Origin: Eshraghiella sp045129695
GTDB taxonomy: Bacteria > Bacillota > Clostridia > Lachnospirales > Lachnospiraceae
Direction: 5' to 3'
NCBI GenBank assembly: GCA_045129695.1
Contig: JBGVJZ010000008.1
Location: forward strand, 5,115 to 69,114
Length of the DNA: 64,000 nt
Shown: positions 9,787 to 16,613 of the stretch, in pieces
Position numbering within the stretch: the stretch's first letter is position 1
How the letters are laid out: each line of letters opens with the position of its first letter
Program-made: the position numbers and the translations under genes
The notes under the pieces: model-generated
What the model saw: only the letters and a program-made list of their open reading frames with translations
Databases searched by the model: none
Told to the model about the DNA's origin: nothing

Positions 9787-12051
9787 TTAAACGTGAATTG
9801 GTAATTTCCATGAAGTTTCATACATTAGTTTATATTTATAGTCATCATCGTATTTAATATTAGCTAACTCTAATTTTCTTTTATAATATTCACTTTTTTC
9901 CACATTAAACATTTTTACATAATAATGATATAAATTATAATGAATTTTATCAATAAATCGTTTAAAATTAGTATGTTCAAGCATGTCCTCTAACTCTAAA
10001 GCAATTTTTTGACATTCTAAGCTTGATATTTTATCGTTTAAAATATAATAAACAAGCAAATTGTTATTAATGGCAAATTGATCATATTCGTCATATGCGG
10101 TTATTTTTGCATTGTTTAATAATGTTGGAATGTCCTCATCAATCTCTTGATTATGAAATTTAATAGTGGCTTCATTATGAAGAATCATATGATTATATAT
10201 TAAATTATTTCCAAAGAACGTTCTAGCTTCTAAGAGTGATTTTTCTGCCAGTTCAGGTTGTTGCGTCAAAGCATATAAGTATGCAAGATATATTGCATGA
10301 AGACCTGAGTATTCATCATTATTCGTTTGATAAAACACTTCTCTAACTGATTCAACAATTGCTAAACGTTCTCTAATATCACTATAAAACACATTAGATA
10401 ATCTAATTAAATAAGGGTAAAGAGGTTCATGTGCATAAGGAACTATTTCATTAAAAATAATAACAGCAGCATCCCGTTCATTTAATTGAATCAAATTCAT
10501 CATAAGCACTAAAGAAAGTTTAAAATATATTGAAGATTGAGAATCGAGACGCTTTAGTTTAGATTTTATGTAGTTTGTCGATTCACTAAAATATTCACAT
10601 CGGTTTAACACTAAGGCTTTCATAAAAATGGTATCATTGTCTATATCTTCTATTAAATTAATAAAATCCATAGCTTCGAAATATAGATTTGAATCATATG
10701 CTATTCTTGCAAACGTAATTGCAAAAATCTTATCTTTCCTACATATCTCCTGTTGATTTATGGTGAATTTTTTAAAATAATCTATACGCTCTGCTTGCGT
10801 ATTAAAGTTTTTTAATCTCTGACTGATTTTTGAAAGTATTGATTTCAGTTGGTAAAATTGTTTATTATTTATATAATACTCAACTAAAACATCCACATAT
10901 CTATTGTTATAATTCTGAGTTAACTTTGTATTTAGATATTTGATAAGTCCAGAAGCAACTGCATATTTTAAAGATGACATATAGTCCTGCATATTTATCT
11001 TTTCATAAACAAATGGTTGAAGCAAAATAAAATCTCCTTGTTGTTCTATTAACTTTTTCTCCATAAGATGATCTACATCTACCATATTAAAAGAATTATT
11101 TAGTTCATTAATCACATCATTAATTTCCAAAAGATTTAACTTACCATTTGCATAGGCAATTAAAATTAACAAGACATTCTGATTATCAGATAGACTTCCA
11201 AGAATTTCTTTTATGCTTCTTAATTTAATCGAAGTATCTTTTTCAAATCTATCATTATAATCTTTTAGGATGCTTGAAATTTCTTCTAAATCGCCTTTCT
11301 CAATGCTGTCTTTAAGAATGCTCGAATCAATATCATTTGCTTGCAATTTCAATTCACATAATAATTGCTGAATATAAGTTTGTATGTGTTCATTTGATAA
11401 TTTATTCAAAAGATATTTTTTGAAAAAAATTCTATGACTATTATGTAGACAGTGCTCGATTCTTGAACTGCTTTTATCACATTCAGTTTCAAATATAAAA
11501 ACATGTCCTTTTGATGTTGTAATTAGTTTACTTAATATATCAAGAGAACCCGAATCAATGATTGAGGCGTTATGAAAAACAACATGTATTCGTGTCTTAG
11601 TAAAGACATATTGAGCATATTCAAATAAATTTTCTATTTGCGCTTTTAATATGAATTTTTCATATTGAATAGAGTTGTTAATTAAACAATCACTGCTTTT
11701 AAACAGTGATTGTCCAAAAATTGCTGTAATCTTTAGTAATAACTGAACGGCTTTGGCATTATTGGTTTTTTTTCTATAAAAAGTTTTAAAATCATCATAT
11801 TTGTGATCGCTACTTATTTTATCTAGTTCTAAAACAAGTCTTTTGAATGTCGAAAGTTCTTCATTGTTATCTGATTGAAAAATATCTAATGGAGAATATG
11901 AAAAATATTTTGATACTTCCCTAATAAATTCCGACTTTCCAACCCCGTGATTTGCTTCGACAATATAAACCTGACTTTTATCATTTTGTGTATATTCTTG
12001 ATAATTACTTTTTAATGAATTAAGTTCGTTTGTTCGATTGATAAAAACCAT
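9787..12051 (-). CDS. STAND-like/AAA_16 ATPase with C-terminal helical repeats, inside the invertible segment
   Basis: About 754 residues from the ATG at 12051, behind GAGGAGAAGAT. An in-frame ATG at 12078 inside the inverted repeat would add MLNSERGED. The start FINRTNELNSL is the box that opens AAA_16/STAND ATPase domains, followed by a Walker A (A33 to S40, ANHGVGKS). The expected Walker B strand reads VVFHNASIID (about 157-166), where relatives have two acidic residues in place of H and N, so hydrolysis may be weak or lost. From about residue 370 the protein is a long run of TPR-like helices. Such proteins are usually signal-responsive switches or scaffolds. In the present orientation it lies downstream of the MORN gene. 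AT-rich; no close family recognised. Confidence 0.72.
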   Translation of the reverse strand: MVFINRTNELNSLKSNYQEYTQNDKSQVYIVEANHGVGKSEFIREVSKYFSYSPLDIFQSDNNEELSTFKRLVLELDKISSDHKYDDFKTFYRKKTNNAKAVQLLLKITAIFGQSLFKSSDCLINNSIQYEKFILKAQIENLFEYAQYVFTKTRIHVVFHNASIIDSGSLDILSKLITTSKGHVFIFETECDKSSSRIEHCLHNSHRIFFKKYLLNKLSNEHIQTYIQQLLCELKLQANDIDSSILKDSIEKGDLEEISSILKDYNDRFEKDTSIKLRSIKEILGSLSDNQNVLLILIAYANGKLNLLEINDVINELNNSFNMVDVDHLMEKKLIEQQGDFILLQPFVYEKINMQDYMSSLKYAVASGLIKYLNTKLTQNYNNRYVDVLVEYYINNKQFYQLKSILSKISQRLKNFNTQAERIDYFKKFTINQQEICRKDKIFAITFARIAYDSNLYFEAMDFINLIEDIDNDTIFMKALVLNRCEYFSESTNYIKSKLKRLDSQSSIYFKLSLVLMMNLIQLNERDAAVIIFNEIVPYAHEPLYPYLIRLSNVFYSDIRERLAIVESVREVFYQTNNDEYSGLHAIYLAYLYALTQQPELAEKSLLEARTFFGNNLIYNHMILHNEATIKFHNQEIDEDIPTLLNNAKITAYDEYDQFAINNNLLVYYILNDKISSLECQKIALELEDMLEHTNFKRFIDKIHYNLYHYYVKMFNVEKSEYYKRKLELANIKYDDDYKYKLMYETSWKLPIHV

Positions 12052-12060
12052 ATCTTCTCC

Positions 12061-12125
12061 TCGTTCACTATTTAACATTGATTACTCTCTATGTAGTAAA
12101 AGTAACAGATAACTATATATTATCC
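12061..12125 (-). repeat. Right 65-bp inverted repeat of the invertible segment
   Basis: Exact reverse complement of 8622-8686. It lies between the stop codon of the MORN gene (12150) and the ATPase gene, supplying the same leader, including the in-frame codons for MLNSER, as the left copy supplies to the ATP-grasp gene. Confidence 0.95.
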
Positions 12126-12149
12126 TTCATTTTCATAAAAATTTATCCT

Positions 12150-13991
12150 TCACTTCACATACCCATCCTCCTTCCACATCCCAGTCTGAATATATCCATT
12201 GGCATATGTAAGTGTTCCTTCGCCGTCACGTTTATCATTAGAAAATTCACCTACATAAATTCCAAAATATTCCCCGTTCTCGCCATAATAGGTATGTGTT
12301 CCCACTCCCTCTTTTTTATCCTCATACCAGTCGCCATCATAATATGATGTATCGGAATAAGTCAGCTTACCTTTGCCATGCTTCAGACCATCTTTCCAAT
12401 CGCCAGCATATGTCCAACCGGCAGCACTTACATAAATTCCTTTACCATTCTCTTTATCGTTACTCCAATTGCCCTCATAATATGAGCCATCCGAACATGT
12501 ATATTTACCATATCCGCTTCGCATTCCATTTAGCCATTCCCCCTGATACTCAGAACCGTCTGCATATGTTAGAAGACCTGTTCCATGCTTCTCCCCGGAT
12601 TGCCACTCGCCGTCATATGTCCAGCCCTCCGCACTCTTATACACACCTGCTCCATTTGGAATATCCGATACAAATTCTCCCTCATATTCGGAGCCGTCTG
12701 CATATGTCAGAAGACCTGTTCCATGCTTCTCTCCGGATTCCCACTCGCCGTCATATGTCCAGCCTTCAACACTCTTATACACACCTACTCCGTTTGGAAT
12801 ATCTGATACAAATTCTCCCTCATATTCGCAGCCATCTGCATATGTTATCTTTCCTTCTCCGCTCATATCTCCGGATTTCCACTCACCATCATATGTCCAG
12901 CCTTCGACACTCTTAAACACGCCTTGTCCGTCTGGCTTATCAGAAATAAAATATCCCTCATATTTAGAGCCATCTGCATATGTTATAGTGCCATAACCTT
13001 CTTTAATGCCATTTTTCCATTGTCCGTCATATGTCCAACCACTGGCATCCGTATATACACCCTGTCCGTTTTCTTTATTAGAAGACCAATTTCCCGGATA
13101 TGAAGAACCATCAGTATGTTTATATATTCCGGCACCTTCATATAAATTATTGACAAATGTGCCTTTATACGAAGAACCATCTGCATACGTTATAATTCCC
13201 TCCCCCTGCTTAATTCCGTTCTTGAAGTCACCGGTATAACTCCAGCCCTCAATGCTTGTATATGTACCTTGTCCCTCAATAGAATCATTACTCCATGTGC
13301 CATAATAAACACTTCCATCGGAAAAAGTGTAACTTCCCTGACCGGATTTTAAATTATTTTCCCAATTGCCTTCGTAAACTGTTCCATCTGCATATACGAT
13401 TTTACCCAATCCGGATTTTATTCCGTCTACAAAATTTCCGGTATATGTCCAACCTTCACAGCTTACATATGTTCCATTACCATTAGGCTTATCATCAACC
13501 CATTCGCCTTCATAAGTGGAGTTGTCTTTATATACACAAGTGCCTTCGCCTTCCTTGACATTGCACTTAAAGCTACCGGTATAACTCCAACCCTCAGCAC
13601 TTACATATGTACCGCTTCCATTTGGAACACCCTCAGACCATTCACCCTCATAAAATGAACTATCTGAATATGTACATTTGCCAGTTCCATCATATAGTCC
13701 GGCGACAAAATCACCTGTGTAAATATCGCCGTTATAAGACTTAACATTTTCATAATATCCGTTCATATCAGGATTAAAAGCAATAGTCTCTACGTCAGGT
13801 CGCAAACCTCCACTTGCAGCCTGAACCGTCAGATAGGATATATCTCCTGCCAATATAATTCCGCATACTGCCATCAGAATCTTTATTACAACCGGCATAT
13901 GCTCCTTTTTCCTATTGCAGATGAAGAAAATTAGCATTAAAAGAATTAGCATTATCAACAATCCTATCATTAAATAATGCTTACAATTCAT
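12150..13991 (-). CDS. Membrane-anchored MORN-repeat protein (23 repeats)
   Basis: 613 residues from an ATG behind GGGGTGAAAGT. Two hydrophobic segments (about 6-25 and 36-58) place it in the membrane. From about residue 90 to the end it is almost wholly MORN repeats: 23 units of about 23 residues with the core YxGxW/F and GxG. They alternate between two types (EGWTYDGEW and ADGSEYEGEF), giving a 46-residue super-repeat. MORN repeats form extended beta scaffolds that bind lipid or protein partners; bacterial examples are poorly understood. The promoter region has TATAAT (14041-14036) and a decamer array just upstream of the -35 position, which suggests control by the neighbouring regulator. 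Read-through from this gene would enter the invertible segment. Confidence 0.9.
   Translation of the reverse strand: MNCKHYLMIGLLIMLILLMLIFFICNRKKEHMPVVIKILMAVCGIILAGDISYLTVQAASGGLRPDVETIAFNPDMNGYYENVKSYNGDIYTGDFVAGLYDGTGKCTYSDSSFYEGEWSEGVPNGSGTYVSAEGWSYTGSFKCNVKEGEGTCVYKDNSTYEGEWVDDKPNGNGTYVSCEGWTYTGNFVDGIKSGLGKIVYADGTVYEGNWENNLKSGQGSYTFSDGSVYYGTWSNDSIEGQGTYTSIEGWSYTGDFKNGIKQGEGIITYADGSSYKGTFVNNLYEGAGIYKHTDGSSYPGNWSSNKENGQGVYTDASGWTYDGQWKNGIKEGYGTITYADGSKYEGYFISDKPDGQGVFKSVEGWTYDGEWKSGDMSGEGKITYADGCEYEGEFVSDIPNGVGVYKSVEGWTYDGEWESGEKHGTGLLTYADGSEYEGEFVSDIPNGAGVYKSAEGWTYDGEWQSGEKHGTGLLTYADGSEYQGEWLNGMRSGYGKYTCSDGSYYEGNWSNDKENGKGIYVSAAGWTYAGDWKDGLKHGKGKLTYSDTSYYDGDWYEDKKEGVGTHTYYGENGEYFGIYVGEFSNDKRDGEGTLTYANGYIQTGMWKEDGYVK
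12553..12828 (-). repeat. Two near-identical 138-bp tandem units within the MORN gene
   Basis: Units at 12553-12690 and 12691-12828 differ at few positions and keep the reading frame (46 residues, two MORN repeats each); a more divergent third unit follows from 12829. The identity at DNA level points to recent duplication, so repeat number may vary between strains. Confidence 0.75.
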
Positions 13992-14035
13992 ACTTTCACC
14001 CCACTAAATAATCAATACAAATTAATATTTTGAAC

Positions 14036-14086
14036 ATTATATAACAAAAGAATTTATCTGTATCTCGTTTTTTCTCGGTTTTTGTA
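14036..14086 (-). promoter_or_regulatory. MORN gene promoter with decamer array
   Basis: On the minus strand TATAAT (14041-14036) is preceded at 17 bp by GATACA (14064-14059). Directly upstream lie GGTTTTTGTA (14077-14086, plus strand) and a degenerate copy GTTTTTTCTC (14067-14076) at 10-bp period. The array is inverted relative to this gene. Confidence 0.55.
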
Positions 14087-14128
14087 GTAAAAAACAACTT
14101 TTTTTCATGTTTTTTACCCTAAAATGTA

Positions 14129-14178
14129 GGTTTTCGTTGGTTTTTGTAGGTTTGCGTGTTAAAATACAGATATATTAT
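14129..14178 (+). promoter_or_regulatory. Response regulator promoter with three-copy decamer array
   Basis: Copies GGTTTTCGTT (14129-14138), GGTTTTTGTA (14139-14148) and GGTTTGCGTG (14149-14158) lie at strict 10-bp period and overlap the -35 position of a promoter whose -10 is TATTAT (14173-14178). The placing fits activation at the -35, and autoregulation if the regulator binds here. Confidence 0.6.
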
Positions 14179-14200
14179 AACTTTTGGGGGTGTGCATAAA

Positions 14201-14977
14201 TTGAATACATTAAATATTTTACTTGTTGAGGACGACAATGCTGTTTGTAACAGATTTTCAGAATATGCAGATAATTTCGAAGATATTAAGATAGTTAAAA
14301 TTACTAATAATTCGAATCAGGCACTATTGGATGTTAAAACCTACATTCCAAGTGTGGTAATTTTGGATTTGGAGTTGCATGAAGGTGGCGGTAACGGATT
14401 GGAATTTCTTGCACAGCTTAAAAATACCGCTTTAAAGCATCGCCCATATATAATAATTACCACCAATAACTCCAGCAGGATTACGTTTCAATTAGCCAGA
14501 GAATTAGGTGCTGATTTTATTATGTCTAAACATCAGGAAAATTATTCTGAGAAAGCAGTAATTGATTTATTATACCAAATGAAAAACAGTTTGTTAAAAT
14601 ATGTCAATACTGAAAATGACTATGAGCCATCTCCTCACATAACAGAAAAAAACATTATTACCAGAATACATTCAGAACTTGATTCAATTGGAGTTAGCCA
14701 GAAAGCTATTGGATACAAATATTTATCAGATGCTATTTTAATGATAATTAATGACCAGCGTCTCTCCATCTATGATAACATTGCATTGAAATACAACAAA
14801 AGTTCCGGAAGTGTTGAACATGCAATGCAGGATCTTATAAACAGAACCTGGAAAACCATCGACATTGAAACGCTGGTAAGATATTATACTGCACCAATAA
14901 ATTCAACAAAAGGCTCGCCTACTGTTACTGAATTTATACATTATTATGCACGTAAAATATCGGATGAGATGTTATAG
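14201..14977 (+). CDS. Spo0A-like response regulator (receiver plus Spo0A-type C-terminal domain)
   Basis: 258 residues from a TTG at 14201 behind GGGGGTG (14186-14192). A GTG at 14156 in the same frame lies inside the decamer array and upstream of the likely -10, so it was rejected. The receiver domain (1-125) has E10, D11 and D12 in the acidic pocket, phospho-acceptor D56 in VVILDLE, and K110. The C-terminal domain (about 150-258) follows Spo0A closely in pattern: IGVSQKAIGYKYLSDAI, a -IALKYN- helix and a recognition helix SGSVEHAMQ, followed by W217. Spo0A itself reads SRVER in that helix; here it is GSVEH, consistent with a different DNA box. It is a paralogue rather than the sporulation master regulator. 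Its partner is probably the GHKL kinase at 15162. Confidence 0.88.
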   Translation: MNTLNILLVEDDNAVCNRFSEYADNFEDIKIVKITNNSNQALLDVKTYIPSVVILDLELHEGGGNGLEFLAQLKNTALKHRPYIIITTNNSSRITFQLARELGADFIMSKHQENYSEKAVIDLLYQMKNSLLKYVNTENDYEPSPHITEKNIITRIHSELDSIGVSQKAIGYKYLSDAILMIINDQRLSIYDNIALKYNKSSGSVEHAMQDLINRTWKTIDIETLVRYYTAPINSTKGSPTVTEFIHYYARKISDEML

Positions 14978-14979
14978 CT

Positions 14980-15027
14980 TTATTTTCTAATCCAACCCAG
15001 TATTATTTCCCAAACATCATTCCACAT
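14980..15027 (-). CDS. 15-residue amphipathic peptide (MWNDVWEIILGWIRK)
   Basis: A very short open frame with an excellent ribosome site: AAGGAGG (15042-15036), 8 nt, then ATG at 15027. The product alternates hydrophobic (three Trp, Ile, Leu, Val) and charged residues with helical spacing, an acidic front and a cationic end, much like phenol-soluble modulins or delta-toxin. It lies between the response regulator (convergent, 2 bp apart) and the kinase (divergent). On its strand TATATT (15086-15081) can act as -10, with the decamer array of 15102-15131 over the -35 position. It may be a secreted amphipathic peptide or a signal for the kinase; translation is inferred only from the ribosome site. 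An upstream in-frame ATG at 15048 has no ribosome site. Confidence 0.55.
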   Translation of the reverse strand: MWNDVWEIILGWIRK

Positions 15028-15101
15028 TTTGGCATCCTCCTTTTTCATTTTTCTGAAATCATAATGAAAAACAGAGCTAAAATATATCGGTTTATGATGT
15101 T

Positions 15102-15145
15102 GTTTTTCGTTGGTTTTTGTAGTTTTTTGTAAGAAACAATAATAT
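15102..15145 (+). promoter_or_regulatory. Kinase/peptide divergent promoter region with three-copy decamer array
   Basis: Copies GTTTTTCGTT (15102-15111), GGTTTTTGTA (15112-15121) and GTTTTTTGTA (15122-15131), 10-bp period. For the kinase, TAATAT (15140-15145) fits as -10, with the array over the -35. For the divergent peptide, the far end of the same array falls on its -35 position. Confidence 0.6.
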
Positions 15146-15161
15146 ATATGAGGATAGTAAA

Positions 15162-16595
15162 ATGATAACTTCATTTATTAAATACTTTTTTATATTCTGG
15201 TGTAGCTTTTATTTTTTTGACAAATTATTGAATAATAATTGCACAAAAAAGCAACGTTTTTTTGATGTTATTTTTTCAACGCTTTGTTCAGTGTTACTCT
15301 ATTTTGTCAGAATTCCTGCACCACGTTTATATCTTTTAATCGTAATACCAATATTCTTTATTGTTACTAAATTAACTCGCAGGTGTCCTTTTAATATTAT
15401 ATTTACAACATCTGTCATTTCCTTTGGGTTAAGTTACTTTTTATATTTTGCAAGTATACTTTTGTTGTTTCCGTTTGTTCCTGTTTTGCTTACTTTTACT
15501 AAGGATAGTGCTTTAATTTATAATATAGGTTTTCCACTTATCGGAATACTGCAAACTCTACTTTCCTCCATAGCATTTAAATTTAGACGTTTTAAAAAAG
15601 GCATGCCTTTTTTGTTGGAAAAAAGTTCCGGTATTATTGGTATTTTAATATCTGCATTTTCACTTTTTATGACTTGTTTTTATGGCTCACAAAACGAGTT
15701 TATAATTTTAATAGCCACAATGCTGACTCTTATATGTGGTTTTTGCCTCATTCTATGGTGGAAACACCAGCTTACAAGCTCCTACCTCAGGAAAATCAAA
15801 GCCAACGAAATTAATGATTTAAACAGGCAGATTGAAGAATTGAAATTTGAAAATGAAAATTTCTCTAAGCTTATACACAAGGATAATAAGCTTATTCCTG
15901 CTATGGAAATGGCGGTTAATGCAGTCATTGATGCCCATATTGCAGGCAAGGCCGATATAGAGCATATAATGCAGCTTCGTGATGACTTACATGCACTGGC
16001 ACATGAACGCCAAGGAATTCTGTCCACCTATGAACATGATATTGCATCCCTTCCTGCAACAGGATTGGTACGCACGGACGCACTTATTCAATATCTGTAC
16101 AAAAAAGCCACTCTCAATCATGTAGATTTCATCTGCAAAATTCCGGCAAATCTGAAAGTTCTTCGGAAGGGAATTGTTGATGAAGACTCCCTCAATACGT
16201 TAATTGCTGATTTATGTGAAAATGCAATTATCGCCACAAAAAACACTCTCAACAAAAAAGTGCTGCTCTCCATCAATAAGGAAAACAACACTTTATATAT
16301 TGATATATTTGATACCGGACATCCTTTTGACATCAATGTCATTAAGCATATGGGGCAAACACGTTATACAACACATCCCGATTCCGGTGGAAACGGCATT
16401 GGATTAATGACAACCTTTGAGCTTGTAAAACTGCATTCCGCAAGCTTTATAATTGATGAAAACTGTGATTCTTCTCCATATTGCAAAAAAGTATCCGTAT
16501 GTTTTGATGGCTTATGTAAGGTTAAAATACATAGCACTCGAACAGAGTTACACAACGCACTTAACACACGTGAAGATATATTATTAATCACCTGA
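15162..16595 (+). CDS. AgrC-like GHKL sensor histidine kinase
   Basis: 477 residues; ATG at 15162 behind TGAGGA. The first 200 residues hold six or seven membrane segments and no extracellular domain of size, typical of peptide-sensing kinases. A coiled stretch (205-235) leads to the phospho-acceptor H239 in SKLIHKDNK, then an ATPase domain of the GHKL type: N354 in DLCENA (N box), D384-T-G (G1) and GGNGIGL at 409-415 (G2). In the agr family such kinases pair with LytTR regulators; here the neighbour is a Spo0A-type regulator, an uncommon pairing. The ligand is unknown; the peptide encoded just upstream on the other strand is a candidate. No AgrB- or AgrD-like gene is present. Confidence 0.88.
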   Translation: MITSFIKYFFIFWCSFYFFDKLLNNNCTKKQRFFDVIFSTLCSVLLYFVRIPAPRLYLLIVIPIFFIVTKLTRRCPFNIIFTTSVISFGLSYFLYFASILLLFPFVPVLLTFTKDSALIYNIGFPLIGILQTLLSSIAFKFRRFKKGMPFLLEKSSGIIGILISAFSLFMTCFYGSQNEFIILIATMLTLICGFCLILWWKHQLTSSYLRKIKANEINDLNRQIEELKFENENFSKLIHKDNKLIPAMEMAVNAVIDAHIAGKADIEHIMQLRDDLHALAHERQGILSTYEHDIASLPATGLVRTDALIQYLYKKATLNHVDFICKIPANLKVLRKGIVDEDSLNTLIADLCENAIIATKNTLNKKVLLSINKENNTLYIDIFDTGHPFDINVIKHMGQTRYTTHPDSGGNGIGLMTTFELVKLHSASFIIDENCDSSPYCKKVSVCFDGLCKVKIHSTRTELHNALNTREDILLIT

Positions 16596-16613
16596 ATTGA
16601 AAGTACACTCCCC

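Larger units (their letters stand above)
8622..12125. mobile_element. Putative invertible DNA segment bounded by perfect 65-bp inverted repeats
   Basis: The segment starts and ends with identical 65-bp sequences in inverted orientation (8622-8686 and 12061-12125). It encloses two convergent genes: an ATP-grasp ligase reading inward from the left and a STAND-like ATPase reading inward from the right. It contains no transposase, and the bases just outside the repeats do not form a target-site duplication. A tyrosine recombinase lies immediately to the left. Each inner gene has its own ribosome site just inside its repeat, so inversion keeps both genes intact and only exchanges their upstream neighbours: recombinase on the left, MORN gene on the right. 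The segment is visibly more AT-rich than the core genome further right. Confidence 0.85.

Noticed and set aside
8622..12125. Insertion sequence or transposon bounded by terminal inverted repeats
   Set aside because: There is no transposase inside and no target-site duplication outside; the recombinase is outside and of the tyrosine type.
12296..13486. Plus-strand open frames rich in His, Ser and Tyr
   Set aside because: They are shadows of the MORN repeat gene, kept open by its biased codons, and lack ribosome sites.
14156..14200. A GTG start at 14156 for the response regulator
   Set aside because: It lies inside the decamer array and upstream of the likely -10 element; TTG at 14201 has a strong ribosome site and starts exactly at the receiver fold.
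15162..16595. A complete agr quorum-sensing locus
   Set aside because: No AgrB-like protease or AgrD-like precursor is present, and the regulator is not of the LytTR type.
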